DNA of 64,000 nucleotides from Simiduia sp. 21SJ11W-1 (GCF_024138675.1 NZ_CP090959.1:1116001-1180000), one strand, 5' to 3'. Shown: positions 37,739 through 47,186, counted from the stretch's first letter. Numbers and translations: made by a program. The notes: generated from the sequence alone by a model not told the origin.

Positions 37739-38401
37739 CTAGTTTAAGGTGTGAGAGTGATGCTCGGTGCTAAGTAAGTACTCGTGTAAGGTACTTGGAT
37801 GGTTGCGAATGATTTTTTCGAACTTCCGCTCCATGGGCTTCCAGTTCGCAAGTTTCAGCCAGGCGCGTAAATATTGCAGTTTTCGGCTTGCCGTGTGGTT
37901 GGGGCCTCGCGCTAGTTGTATGTCTATCGAAAATACTGGAGTCATTCCAAGTTTGGCTGGGTTGACATGATTGGGCATGCCAATAATTTTAAGGGATTTT
38001 TCTTCGGTAAGAACCAACCATGCACAGTTTTCAAAGTTTAAATTGCTGCAGGTTTTTTCCAGGCTTAATCTGAAACAAAAGAAACTGCCAAAATCCTTGA
38101 GGATTGATTGCAGTAGCGGGCCGCTGGGTGTGTTGGTAGGAAGTTCCGCTTTGTTGTGCTCTGGCCATTGAGCTGGTGTAAGATTATTTTGGCTATGAGT
38201 GTTTTGGTTGGATGTGGCGCTTGTTTTTTTCTGGATGCAGAATTGGTTCTCTGATTTTAGTAGACCTAGTGAGAGTGCCATACTAGAGGCGCAGGTATGT
38301 AGCCTTTCGGCAAGCACATTAAGTGCACTAAAAGGCCCGATGTTTTGGAGGTTAGCATTTTTTTGAGCAGATTTCATACTGTGCATACCTGCTTTTTGCA
38401 T
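37739..38401 (-). CDS. Hypothetical protein co-transcribed with a GGDEF cyclase
   Basis: About 220 residues, family unknown. There is no signal peptide or membrane segment; a few Cys are scattered, and the central part is a mix of helix and strand. Three ATG codons lie near the start (38401, 38386, 38377) and none has a clear ribosome site. It lies 30 bases before the cyclase, so a role as sensor or partner of the cyclase is an inference from position only. Confidence 0.6.
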   Translation of the reverse strand: MQKAGMHSMKSAQKNANLQNIGPFSALNVLAERLHTCASSMALSLGLLKSENQFCIQKKTSATSNQNTHSQNNLTPAQWPEHNKAELPTNTPSGPLLQSILKDFGSFFCFRLSLEKTCSNLNFENCAWLVLTEEKSLKIIGMPNHVNPAKLGMTPVFSIDIQLARGPNHTASRKLQYLRAWLKLANWKPMERKFEKIIRNHPSTLHEYLLSTEHHSHTLN

Positions 38402-38502
38402 GGTGTGAGTCGCTACAATCTGGTTCTCGCACTATGGCTCTGGGAGTACATATTCTTCATGTAAGCCCGTCAGCGGTCATAGAGAATATGTGATATAGCT
38501 GT

Positions 38503-39342
38503 TTAAAAGGTTAATTCTTCTGGCTTAACCTGTTTTACACCGCGAATGTTCTGAGCCATTTCAATGGCAAGTTCGCGCTCGGCGCCACTGCCCACTTTAC
38601 CCGTTAGTGTAACCAATCCATCTTCAGTGGTTACCGAAATGTCCGAGCTGTCTACATTACTTGAGTAGATATAGGTGGACTTTATTTTTGTAGTAATCCA
38701 GCTATCTGATACTGTGGTGTTTTCGCTTGATTTGGCAATTTTCTTGTTTTCCGGCGCGGGCGTGCCCTCCTGCTTTTTGACGATTAGCTGGTTCTTCACA
38801 GACTTCACTCCCCGCGTGTTTTTTGCCAGCTTTCCGGCGAGCTCTTTGGCATCAGCTGTGCCTACGTTACCCGTAAGGGTTACATTGCCGAACTTGGTGA
38901 TCACATTTGTTGTTAAGCCGTCCGACGTTTTGCCCCACAGGAGCTTTGATTTTACCGCTGTGGTGATGGAGGCGTCGTCTATGTATTGCCCATAGTCGTT
39001 CTCTGACTGCTCATCATTTTTGGAATTTTGCTCTGCAGAGACAGTGATTTTGTTGTCTACGGATTTAATGCCATCCACACCCAGCGCAATTTGCTTGGCA
39101 AGTTCCTTGTCGGTGTCTTCTGTGACGCCCCCATTGAGCGTGGCCTTGCCGTTGGCCACGGTCACCTGGATGTCATTGGATCTCAGGTAGGGGCTTAGGG
39201 CATAGGTTGTCCAGATTTGTGCTTCTTGACGCGCCTCAAGAATATTCTGAGACGTGCAGTCATCTGACCAGGCGCTGCCACTCAAGGCGGCTGCCGAAAC
39301 CAGCATTGCCAACGGGATTGCTTTACGGTTAAAGTTTTTCAT
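38503..39342 (-). CDS. Periplasmic protein with three BON domains
   Basis: 279 residues. A signal peptide (to about A-W-S) precedes three tandem BON domains (about 38-100, 120-190, 210-278), each with the G-V-K-S-V/G-I-K-S-V-type turn and a V-T-L-T-G or A-T-L-N-G strand. BON proteins such as OsmY bind membranes or act as periplasmic chaperones under osmotic stress. GGAG precedes the ATG. Placement beside the lipoproteins and CRP regulators supports an envelope-stress role. Confidence 0.92.
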   Translation of the reverse strand: MKNFNRKAIPLAMLVSAAALSGSAWSDDCTSQNILEARQEAQIWTTYALSPYLRSNDIQVTVANGKATLNGGVTEDTDKELAKQIALGVDGIKSVDNKITVSAEQNSKNDEQSENDYGQYIDDASITTAVKSKLLWGKTSDGLTTNVITKFGNVTLTGNVGTADAKELAGKLAKNTRGVKSVKNQLIVKKQEGTPAPENKKIAKSSENTTVSDSWITTKIKSTYIYSSNVDSSDISVTTEDGLVTLTGKVGSGAERELAIEMAQNIRGVKQVKPEELTF

Positions 39343-39773
39343 GGTGTTGCTCCGTTAATACTTACGTAGCGTTCAATTCTTGAATGCCTAATGCGTTAGT
39401 GTTGTTTGTTGATCCGCTGTGGCGTGCCCAGGTGCGTGAGTTGGCATCTGATTGCCTGGCGCTGGCCATTGCACACTGTGCATTCGGTAGGGCCGCCACG
39501 ATTAGCAACCTTAGAGAAGCCGCTGATGAGGGTCGGTACGCTATCTCACATAGGGCAATATTTGTGATCGGTGGCGTTCTGGTTAGTGGCGGGGCGTGAC
39601 AATAATTGGCGTCTTATTATTTTCTCGTTGTTTAATTATGACGCAGGCTTTTGGCATGTTAAATACGATCAACTCGTATGCTGCTGGTTGTTCAAGGCGA
39701 TTGGGGTTGCACTTGAATCCATACACCCTGAGCTATTTTGTGAATAATAATTTCGGTCGCAGTGGCGAGCGAG
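39343..39773. other. Intergenic region with weak ORFs only
   Basis: 431 bases between the BON gene and the NodB deacetylase gene. Plus-strand frames at 39384-39599 and 39596-39871 lack ribosome sites and recognisable products. The stretch near 39343-39380 should hold the BON promoter. Confidence 0.5.
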
Positions 39774-40556
39774 CTAAAAATTTTTGGCGATTTGCTGGTA
39801 GGTTGCTACAAAGAATTTTTCGGGGTGCTGTGCCAAGTAGTTCAGCAGCGCCTGGTGTGCTTGCGCGCTGATGGCGAGGTGGTCGCCACCTATGCCGTGA
39901 AAGGTAATATTTATCAAGCGGCTGTGCGCGGACGCTGTTTTCACCTGGGCAATAAGCGCCTCGCCCGAAACCCCAGAGGGGGACAGCCAGGTGGCGTTTA
40001 GGGCCGGCGGCTCTTGGCTCAGAATGGCGGTAAACAGCGGCGCAACCAAGGGCAAGTAGGGTTGGCCGCCGGCGTGGGTATCGCCACAGGGGGGTGTATA
40101 GGTGCGCAACTGCTGGCCGTCGATGGCCGTTAAAAAGCTGTTGGCCGCTTGCAACTCTTCGAGCATTTGCCTGGGGCTGCGCTGGTCTAAATCCTGGTGA
40201 GGCTGCACCCAGTCGCGCCCGGGCAGCGAAGCCCTGCAGTGGTGAAATACGCTATGGTTGCCCAGCGCGTGCCCCTGGGCTGCCAGCGCCCGCCACTCGT
40301 CTAAGCGCTCTTGAATGACGGGGGAGGCGAGCGTCAGGTAAAAGGTCGCCCGCAAGCCCGTGCTGTTCAGTGCCGGCAGGGCGTGATCCAGCTGGCTTGG
40401 CAGGGCGTCGTCATAATTCAGGCTGACCGCCGTTCGGCCATCGTCGGGCCAGTGGGGTTGGGCATTTATTAACGGGCTTAGTAGCAATAAGCTTAAACCC
40501 CAAAATATACGCGAGCGGGGTGATCCGGGTAGGCTGAACCTGCGTAGTGGGGCCAT
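39774..40556 (-). CDS. Exported polysaccharide deacetylase (NodB/CE4)
   Basis: 260 residues with an N-terminal signal or anchor (L-L-L-L-S-P-L-I-N-A). NodB-domain marks are present: S-L-N-Y-D-D-A with the first Asp pair, and H-x3-H in G-N-H-S-V-F-H-H. CE4 enzymes remove N-acetyl groups from chitin, peptidoglycan or exopolysaccharide, using a metal held by those residues. Substrate unknown. It is monocistronic. Confidence 0.87.
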   Translation of the reverse strand: MAPLRRFSLPGSPRSRIFWGLSLLLLSPLINAQPHWPDDGRTAVSLNYDDALPSQLDHALPALNSTGLRATFYLTLASPVIQERLDEWRALAAQGHALGNHSVFHHCRASLPGRDWVQPHQDLDQRSPRQMLEELQAANSFLTAIDGQQLRTYTPPCGDTHAGGQPYLPLVAPLFTAILSQEPPALNATWLSPSGVSGEALIAQVKTASAHSRLINITFHGIGGDHLAISAQAHQALLNYLAQHPEKFFVATYQQIAKNF

Positions 40557-40711
40557 GAATTGCGCCTGCTGTTTTCATATTTAAGGGGGAGTCTACTGAA
40601 CTGCAGCCAGTGCTTAAATAAGCAGGCCAGAATTTAACCGCGGCACAGGCTATGAAAATCTACCGGGCTGGCTAAAATGCCGGCACCACTGTGACTACTG
40701 GAGATGCGATT

Positions 40712-41647
40712 GTGCCCGATATCGTTGTGATGTTTTTTCTACTGGGCCTGATTGCCGGCCTGCTCCGATCTGACCTTACCGTACCGAAAGCTGCGTACGA
40801 AACCCTAAGCCTGTTGTTGATGCTTACCATCGGCCTGAAGGGCGGTATGGCCTTGTATGGCAACCTTAGCTGGCAGCTGGTGCCCGAGTTGTTAACGGTT
40901 ATGCTGCTGGGCGGCGCTATTCCCTTGGTGCTGTTTCCGTTACTGCGCAAGCTCGTGGGCTTGAACCTTGAAGACAGCGCCAGCATTGCCGCGCACTATG
41001 GTTCTGTGAGTGCGGGCACCTTTGCGGTGGCCTTGGCCTATGTAGAGGCCCGTGAGCTGGTGGTGGCACCGGAGGTGACGCTCTACCTGGTGGCCATGGA
41101 GCTGCCCGCCATTGTGGTGGGGCTTTTGATCTACCGGCGCCTGCAGCGCGGCGGGCCGGTGCAACCTACCCTGGGTAAGCTTTGGCACGAGGCGTTCACT
41201 AACCAGGGCGTCATCTTGCTGCTGGGCGGTGTGATTATTGGTGTGATGTATGGCCCTATTCAGGGCGCTGCGGTTACCGATTTATACACAGGTGCCTTTA
41301 AGGCTGTGCTGGCCTTGTTCCTGCTGGAGATGGGTTTAACGGCGGCCAATACGCTGCGGCCATTCCCCTGGGCGCACTGGCGTCTGTTGAGCTTCGCGCT
41401 GATTGCGCCGCCGGTGCTTGCGCTAGTGGGTATTGCTGCAGGTAAGGCGCTGGGTATGAGCGAGGGCACCCAAGTCATTTTGGCCTCGCTCACCGCCAGT
41501 GCGTCTTACATTGCCGCACCGGTGGCCATTAAAGGCGCTATTCCCAAAGCCGACATCGGCTTGGCTATGCTCGCATCGCTTGGGCTTACCTTTCCCCTCA
41601 ACGTGCTGGTGGGTATCGGCTTCTACCACTATTTGATTGCCCTATAA
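40712..41647 (+). CDS. SbtA-like sodium-dependent bicarbonate transporter family protein
   Basis: 311 residues with about ten membrane helices in two inverted halves; the G-L-K-G-G-M-A-L and A-A-H-Y-G-S-V-S-A-G-T-F stretches match SbtA/DUF897 proteins. Cyanobacterial SbtA takes up bicarbonate with sodium; in heterotrophs the role is uncertain. A GTG at 40712 with GGAG eight bases before is preferred to the GTG at 40691. No SbtB-like PII gene is beside it. Confidence 0.87.
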   Translation: MPDIVVMFFLLGLIAGLLRSDLTVPKAAYETLSLLLMLTIGLKGGMALYGNLSWQLVPELLTVMLLGGAIPLVLFPLLRKLVGLNLEDSASIAAHYGSVSAGTFAVALAYVEARELVVAPEVTLYLVAMELPAIVVGLLIYRRLQRGGPVQPTLGKLWHEAFTNQGVILLLGGVIIGVMYGPIQGAAVTDLYTGAFKAVLALFLLEMGLTAANTLRPFPWAHWRLLSFALIAPPVLALVGIAAGKALGMSEGTQVILASLTASASYIAAPVAIKGAIPKADIGLAMLASLGLTFPLNVLVGIGFYHYLIAL

Positions 41648-41660
41648 CGCGCCTGCGCAA

Positions 41661-42275
41661 TCAGTTCATCAACGCCCGGGCCTCTGCGAGTTCCTCCCGG
41701 GTGTTGATGTTAAAAAACGCCGGTTGGCAGCTGCCAAAATCTACCTGAATGCCACCGAGTTCGCGCACCAGCTGTTGCAGCTTGTGTTGGTCTTCACGGT
41801 AGGCATGGGTAAGGCGCGGCAACAGGCTTTTATGCCACAGGCCGAACAGCGGGTGCATGCGGCCCTGCTCAGAGGCCACCGCCAAATGTGATTTGACGCC
41901 CAGCCCCTTGGCCAGGCGGCGGCCTAAGTCTGCGGGGAAAAAGGGCGTATCGGCCGCCACCGTCAGTAGCCATTGTTGCGGGTGTGATTGCAGCCAGGTG
42001 AGGCCTGCAATAATGCCGCTCAAGGGGCCTGCGCTGGGCGGGGTGTCTGGCAGCATGGGAATGGGCGGCAAATCTGCCAAGGCACGGTTGAAGCGATCGA
42101 GCGCGCCGTTTACATTCAATGCAACACTTGCCACCTGCGGCGCCAGGCGTTGATGGGTGTAGTGCAGCAAGGGTTTGGCGCCGAGCGTGAGCAGGCATTT
42201 ATCGGTGCCGCCCATGCGGGTGCCGGCGCCCCCGGCAATAATGAGCCCTGCAATATTGTTGCCGTTGATTTCCAT
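41661..42275 (-). CDS. mobA: Molybdenum cofactor guanylyltransferase MobA
   Basis: 204 residues. L-I-I-A-G-G-A-G-T-R-M-G-G-T-D-K is the nucleotide-binding start of MobA, which attaches GMP to molybdopterin. Convergent with the SbtA-like gene and divergent from pdxH; away from its partner mobB at 27 kb. Confidence 0.95.
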   Translation of the reverse strand: MEINGNNIAGLIIAGGAGTRMGGTDKCLLTLGAKPLLHYTHQRLAPQVASVALNVNGALDRFNRALADLPPIPMLPDTPPSAGPLSGIIAGLTWLQSHPQQWLLTVAADTPFFPADLGRRLAKGLGVKSHLAVASEQGRMHPLFGLWHKSLLPRLTHAYREDQHKLQQLVRELGGIQVDFGSCQPAFFNINTREELAEARALMN

Positions 42276-42343
42276 GGCCTGTCGTCTGTTGTGAAGTCTT
42301 GGCCGTATAATAGCGGCAATTACCTGCTACGCCGAGTGACGCC

Positions 42344-42982
42344 ATGAGTTTGAATCTGGAAGATTTACGCCGCGACTACCTGATGGGTGGCCTGGATCAC
42401 AGCGATCTGAATGACGACCCCATCGCCCAGTTTGAGGTGTGGTTGCAGCAAGCCATAGACCTGCAACTAAAAGACCCTACGGCCATGACAGTGGCCACGG
42501 TAGATGCCAGCGGCCAGCCGTCGCAACGCATTGTGCTGCTGAAAAAGGTGGATCACGGTTTTGTGTTTTATACCAACTACGGTTCGCGCAAAGCCCAAGA
42601 GCTGAGCGCAAACCCTAAAGTGAGTTTGCACTTTCCCTGGCACGACATAGAACGGCAGGTGAAAATCTGTGGCGTGGCTGAAAAAGTCAGCGCGGCAGAA
42701 TCGGCCAAGTATTTTCTCTCGCGCCCGAAGGAAAGCCAGCTGGCAGCCTGGGCCTCTCACCAAAGTCACCCGGTCGCTACGCGGCAGTTGCTCATGCAGC
42801 AGGTGGCGCGCATGAAAGAAAAGTTCGCCGCAGGCCTTGTGCCTGCGCCCGATTTTTGGGGCGGCTACCGGGTAGTGCCCTCTGAAATCGAATTCTGGCA
42901 GGGCGGTGCCAACCGGCTGCACGACCGCTTCCAATACACCCGCACCCAGGGCGGCTGGCAACGCAAACGCTTGGCGCCCTAG
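42344..42982 (+). CDS. pdxH: Pyridoxamine 5'-phosphate oxidase
   Basis: 212 residues. FMN-site motif R-I-V-L-L-K-K-V-D and [10 protein letters not shown] are present, and the end W-Q-R-K-R-L-A-P is the usual PdxH C-terminus. It makes pyridoxal phosphate from pyridoxine or pyridoxamine phosphate. Independent gene, divergent from mobA. Confidence 0.97.
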   Translation: MSLNLEDLRRDYLMGGLDHSDLNDDPIAQFEVWLQQAIDLQLKDPTAMTVATVDASGQPSQRIVLLKKVDHGFVFYTNYGSRKAQELSANPKVSLHFPWHDIERQVKICGVAEKVSAAESAKYFLSRPKESQLAAWASHQSHPVATRQLLMQQVARMKEKFAAGLVPAPDFWGGYRVVPSEIEFWQGGANRLHDRFQYTRTQGGWQRKRLAP

Positions 42983-43003
42983 GCGGCTTTCATTACGTTG
43001 GTG

Positions 43004-44200
43004 TTAGCGAGCATCAACCGCCTGTTGCGCGGGGGCTTGTAGGGCAGGCGCTTGGAGTGCAGGCGCTTGGGGTTTGCCAAGGCCGGTATCATCTTCGGCG
43101 TGTGCCTGCACCAGCGCCAGCAGCACCCCTTTTTCTTCCCACAGGCTGATTTGCAAGCCGCGCGCAAAACGCAGCAGTGGGCGCTCGTCTATGTTAATGG
43201 CCCCCAGTTTTTCAAAGCTTTCCGCAAACGGCACCTGAAACAGCGAGGCGCCATCGGCCAAACGCAGCACAACGCCGTTTCGACCCTGAATGCTTACATA
43301 ACGCCCGCCAATTAACCGGCTGTTGAGATCTGGCAGGTGGATGCTATTTACCAGAGTGAAATCCAGCGCCGTAAAGGCTTGATCGAGCGCTGCAATATTG
43401 TTGCCTTGATATTCCAGTGGCTGTTGCTGCAGGTGCAGGCTAACCACTTCGCCCGTGATGGATTCCGTCAGCTGTGTTTGCTGATAGGCCTGCCACTGGG
43501 TGTGCGCAGCCAAGCCCACGCCCAGAAAAAACAGCAGGCAGGCGATTTTTTGCCAGTGGCTCAGTGGCCGTTTGGGTGGCGTGAAAGCAGGCAGGCTACG
43601 GGCTTTAAGCGCGCTTAATTGGGCCTCTGTTAAGGCCGCGCCCGCAATTTCCTTTTTGCACAAGGTTTTTAACGGTTGAGCTTTTTCCCCAGTGGTGGCT
43701 TGCTCTTCGATGGCGCTTGTGGCTTGTGGTGCGCTCGCAAGCTCTAAGTGCAGTTGGTGAAACTTTTCCAGCAGGGCTTGGTGCGGCAGCTGCCACTCAT
43801 CGGCCATTTGCTCAATAGAAAGATCAAGCCAGGCCCAAAGGTAGAGTATGTCGCGCAGGTCGGGCTCGAGTGTGGGCCACTGGTGGCTTAATTGCCCGGG
43901 TTGCAACTGCAGTTGTTCCAATGCCTCAAGCGGCGCCTGCAGGCTTTGCTTGGGGTTTTCATGGTCGGGTTTTGCGCGCGCACTGGTTTGGCTGCGCATG
44001 CGTTCATGCAGGAGGTTGCGCATCACCTTGCGTAGATAGGCCTCAGGCTGTAGCGCGGTTGTTTGTGATAACCGCATCCAGCGCTCAATCGCTGCGCGCA
44101 GTAAATCCAACGCTTGCTGGGTGTCGGCTGTGAGCACCAGGCCAAAGCGAAACAGGTTAGCCCATTGGTCATCGGTCAAATTTAACGGCGTTACCGGCAT
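43004..44200 (-). CDS. Membrane protein fusing ECF-sigma-like and anti-sigma-like parts
   Basis: 398 residues. Residues 1-75 resemble ECF sigma region 2 (A-Y-L-R-K-V-M-R-N-L-L-H-E-R), and 110-152 resemble region 4 (R-D-I-L-Y-L-W-A-W-L-D-L-S-I-E-Q-M-A). A single membrane helix follows at about 218-234. Residues 285-365 look like the periplasmic end of anti-sigma factors (D-L-N-S-R-L-I-G-G-R, then V-V-L-R-L and L-Q-I-S-L-W-E). The C-terminus has repeats of the type L-Q-A-P-A, from 15-base DNA repeats near 43033-43077. I infer a self-contained sensor or a dead sigma scaffold; activity is unproven. Start 44200 ATG. Confidence 0.6.
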   Translation of the reverse strand: MPVTPLNLTDDQWANLFRFGLVLTADTQQALDLLRAAIERWMRLSQTTALQPEAYLRKVMRNLLHERMRSQTSARAKPDHENPKQSLQAPLEALEQLQLQPGQLSHQWPTLEPDLRDILYLWAWLDLSIEQMADEWQLPHQALLEKFHQLHLELASAPQATSAIEEQATTGEKAQPLKTLCKKEIAGAALTEAQLSALKARSLPAFTPPKRPLSHWQKIACLLFFLGVGLAAHTQWQAYQQTQLTESITGEVVSLHLQQQPLEYQGNNIAALDQAFTALDFTLVNSIHLPDLNSRLIGGRYVSIQGRNGVVLRLADGASLFQVPFAESFEKLGAINIDERPLLRFARGLQISLWEEKGVLLALVQAHAEDDTGLGKPQAPALQAPALQAPAQQAVDAR

Positions 44201-44219
44201 GGGAATCTCGCTATTTTCT

Positions 44220-44258
44220 TTGAGAGTTTAATTGAGAGTTACATTGAGAGTTACATTG
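44220..44258. repeat. 12-base tandem repeat upstream of the sigma-like fusion gene
   Basis: Units TTGAGAGTTTAA, TTGAGAGTTACA, TTGAGAGTTACA and a partial fourth, about 3.25 copies. It lies 20 bases before the start codon of the minus-strand gene, inside its 5' untranslated region or promoter spacer. Confidence 0.85.
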
Positions 44259-44475
44259 TGTGAACAGCAACCCGTGCGTTCAAGCTTGTGGGCGGCAGTG
44301 CCCGAGCCTGGTATGCAGATGGGCTGCAGCTTTAATTGAGCAAAGGTTACCATTGCCGCAGGCCTCTGGCACATAGCTTTTGGCTTAAGGCCTGTGTTGC
44401 TGGGGCAATGTTTCTGTGTACCAGTTGCTATGCCATACTGCGGCCACGTTTAACCTGTAAAACCGCGAGGTGGCT

Positions 44476-45459
44476 ATGCGATTTATAGATTTGCCGCGCT
44501 TTGGCGATGCCAGTGTGATGTGTGTAAGCGAAACAGATGCCCCAACGCCCGTGGCAGGCGAAGTGCAAATTCGCGTGCATGCAGCGGGCGTGAACCGGCC
44601 CGATGTAGTGCAACGCATGGGCCGTTACCCGGCGCCTGCCGGCCACTCGCCCATACTCGGGCTGGAAGTGGCCGGTGTGATCAGTGCCGTGGGCGAAGGG
44701 GTGAGCCAGTGGGCCGTGGGCGATGCCGTGTGTGCCCTGTGCAATGGCGGTGGCTATGCAGAGGTAGTGTGCGTGCCGGCCGGTCTTTGTTTGCCTAAGC
44801 CTGCCTCGCTTTCATTTGTAGAAGCGGCAGCCTTGCCGGAAACCTTGTTTACTGTATGGGGCAATGTGTTTGTGCGCGGGCGGTTACAGGCCGGTGAATC
44901 CTTGCTGGTACACGGTGGTAGCAGTGGCATTGGCACCATTGCCATTCAGTTGGCCCAGGCCTTGGGCGCGCATGTATATGCCACCGCAGGCAGCGATGAA
45001 AAATGCAGGGCTTGCACCCGCTTGGGCGCCAAAGCCGCCATTAATTATCGCCAGCAGGATTTTGTAGCGGAGCTTAAGTCGCTCACCCAGGATGCGGGTA
45101 TAGACGTGATTCTGGATATGGTGGGTGGCGATTATATCGCCAAAAATATTGATCTGGCGGCAATGGAGGGGCGCATTGTAAACATTGCTTTCTTGCAGGG
45201 GCCAAAGGTTGAATTGAATCTGTTGCCGGTGATGCTAAAGCGTTTAACGCTCACAGGCTCTACCTTGCGCGCCCAGGCCAATGAGGCCAAGGCGGCGCTG
45301 GCGCGCGGTTTATCAGAACAGGTGTGGCCGCTGATCGAGTCGGGTAAAATAGCGCCCGTTATTCACACTACCTTCGCCCTGGGTGAGGTAGAACAGGCGC
45401 ACCGGTTAATGGAATCGAGTGCGCACATCGGCAAAATTGTGTTAACCGTTAACGATTGA
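44476..45459 (+). CDS. NAD(P)H-quinone oxidoreductase (PIG3/QOR family)
   Basis: 327 residues of the medium-chain reductase fold. The NADPH-binding stretch H-G-G-S-S-G-I-G-T-I-A-I-Q-L is clear, and no structural zinc Cys cluster is seen. Family members reduce quinones or enones. ATG at 44476 has GAGG upstream. yqhA follows after eight bases and a CoA-transferase after that, so this is an operon head. Confidence 0.92.
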   Translation: MRFIDLPRFGDASVMCVSETDAPTPVAGEVQIRVHAAGVNRPDVVQRMGRYPAPAGHSPILGLEVAGVISAVGEGVSQWAVGDAVCALCNGGGYAEVVCVPAGLCLPKPASLSFVEAAALPETLFTVWGNVFVRGRLQAGESLLVHGGSSGIGTIAIQLAQALGAHVYATAGSDEKCRACTRLGAKAAINYRQQDFVAELKSLTQDAGIDVILDMVGGDYIAKNIDLAAMEGRIVNIAFLQGPKVELNLLPVMLKRLTLTGSTLRAQANEAKAALARGLSEQVWPLIESGKIAPVIHTTFALGEVEQAHRLMESSAHIGKIVLTVND

Positions 45460-45467
45460 GGTAACAA

Positions 45468-45956
45468 GTGGAACGTTTTATTGAACAATTGATGTATCGC
45501 TCGCGCTGGTTGCTGGCACCTATTTACCTGGGGCTAAGTGTGGCAGTGCTGGCACTGGGTATTATGTTTTTCAGGGAGCTGTTTCATTTGTTGGTGGAAA
45601 TTCCCACCATAGCTGAAGCTAATATGATCCTACTGGTGTTGAGCCTGATCGATCTGGCCATGGTGGGCGGCTTGCTGGTAATGGTGATGATGAGCGGCTA
45701 CGAAAACTTTGTGTCGCAACTGGATATTGATGAAAACGATGAAAAGCTCAACTGGCTGGGCAAGATGGATTCTTCATCACTGAAAGCGAAAATTGCCGCC
45801 AGTATTGTGGCTATTTCATCTATTCACCTGTTAAAGGTATTCATGGGCGTTAAAAATTACGATGACATGCAGCTTATGTGGTACGTGATTATTCATATGA
45901 CCTTTGTAGCCTCGGCGTTTGCCATGGGGTATCTGGATAAAATCACCAAGCATTAA
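45468..45956 (+). CDS. yqhA: YqhA (UPF0114) inner-membrane protein
   Basis: 162 residues with four hydrophobic segments. [14 protein letters not shown] and [12 protein letters not shown] are family marks. Function unknown. It starts with GTG (GAGGTAACAA upstream) eight bases after the reductase gene. Confidence 0.95.
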   Translation: MERFIEQLMYRSRWLLAPIYLGLSVAVLALGIMFFRELFHLLVEIPTIAEANMILLVLSLIDLAMVGGLLVMVMMSGYENFVSQLDIDENDEKLNWLGKMDSSSLKAKIAASIVAISSIHLLKVFMGVKNYDDMQLMWYVIIHMTFVASAFAMGYLDKITKH

Positions 45957-45968
45957 CAAGGGGTGCCC

Positions 45969-47186
45969 ATGCACAAGCCGCTGACAGGGATACGCGTTAT
46001 TGAAATGGGGCAGCTGTTGGCGGGCCCTTTCACCGGGTGCCTGCTGGGCTACTTTGGTGCCGAGGTGATTAAAGTGGAGCCGCCGGAAGGTGGCGACCCG
46101 CTGCGCAACTGGCGCAAACTGGACGACACCGGCACCTCCTTTTGGTGGCGCTCATTGGGCCGCAACAAAAAATCCGTTACCCTCGATTTACGTAAGGCCC
46201 GTGGCCAGCAATTGGCCGGTGATTTAATTGCGAGCGCCGATGTGCTGGTGGAAAATTTTCGCCCAGGCGTGATGGAAAAGTGGGGCCTGGGGCCAGAGGT
46301 CTTCGCCGAGCGCAACCCAAAACTTGTGTATGCCCGTATTTCCGGTTTTGGCCAAACCGGCCCCTACGCCAACCGGCCTGGCTTTGCCTCTGTGTGCGAA
46401 GGCATGAGCGGCTTTCGCTATTTGAACGGCTTCCCCGGTGAGGCGCCGGTACGCCCGAACCTCTCTATTGGTGACACCATAGCAGGCATTCACGCGGCCC
46501 TCGGCATTGCGCTTGCGCTCTTGGCCCAGCGCAGCGGTGATGGCCGTGAACAGCCGCTCGGCCAAGTGGTGGATGTAAGCCTGGTGGAATCCATGTTCAA
46601 TTTAATGGAAGCGGTAGTGCCCGAGTATTCTGGCGCAGGTGTGGTGCGCGAGGCCTCGGGTACCACTGTGACCGGCATTGTGCCCACCAACACCTACCGC
46701 TGCGCCGATGGCAAATTTGTGGTGATTGGCGGCAATGGCGATTCCATTTTCAAGCGTTTGATGACGGCCATTGGCCGTGCAGACATGGCAATGGACACCC
46801 GCATGGCCAATAACGCCGGGCGCGTAGAGCATCAAGTAGCCATTGATAACGCCATCGCCAAGTGGTGCCTGGAGCACCCGAGCGCGCAAGTTATTGCCGT
46901 GCTTGAAGCCGAGCGTGTGCCCGTGGGCCCCATTTACAATGTGGCCGATCAAATGGCCGACCCGCATTTTCAGGCACGTAGTTTATTCGAGCGGGTAGAA
47001 ATCAATGGCAGACCGCTGGATATTCCCGCCATTTTGCCCAAGCTTACCGGCACCCCCGGTACAACCGAATGGCCCGGCGGTGAGGTGGGCAGCCACAACG
47101 ATGAGGTGCTGCAATCGGTGTTGGGCTTGTCTGCTGAGGCGATACAAGCGCTTGTGGCCGAAGGTGTGATTGCGCGCCGGGGTTAG
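45969..47186 (+). CDS. CaiB/BaiF-type (family III) CoA-transferase
   Basis: 405 residues. G-I-R-V-I-E-M-G-Q-L-L-A-G-P-F-T at the N-terminus and S-I-G-D-T-I-A-G, which carries the catalytic Asp, identify family III CoA-transferases such as formyl-CoA transferase and AMACR relatives. Substrates cannot be told from sequence. ATG at 45969 has AAGGGG six bases upstream. Third gene of the QOR-yqhA unit. Confidence 0.93.
   Translation: MHKPLTGIRVIEMGQLLAGPFTGCLLGYFGAEVIKVEPPEGGDPLRNWRKLDDTGTSFWWRSLGRNKKSVTLDLRKARGQQLAGDLIASADVLVENFRPGVMEKWGLGPEVFAERNPKLVYARISGFGQTGPYANRPGFASVCEGMSGFRYLNGFPGEAPVRPNLSIGDTIAGIHAALGIALALLAQRSGDGREQPLGQVVDVSLVESMFNLMEAVVPEYSGAGVVREASGTTVTGIVPTNTYRCADGKFVVIGGNGDSIFKRLMTAIGRADMAMDTRMANNAGRVEHQVAIDNAIAKWCLEHPSAQVIAVLEAERVPVGPIYNVADQMADPHFQARSLFERVEINGRPLDIPAILPKLTGTPGTTEWPGGEVGSHNDEVLQSVLGLSAEAIQALVAEGVIARRG

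Noticed and set aside
39384-39871. Two short plus-strand ORFs between the BON gene and the deacetylase
   Set aside because: No ribosome sites, no family features, second one overlaps the deacetylase gene.
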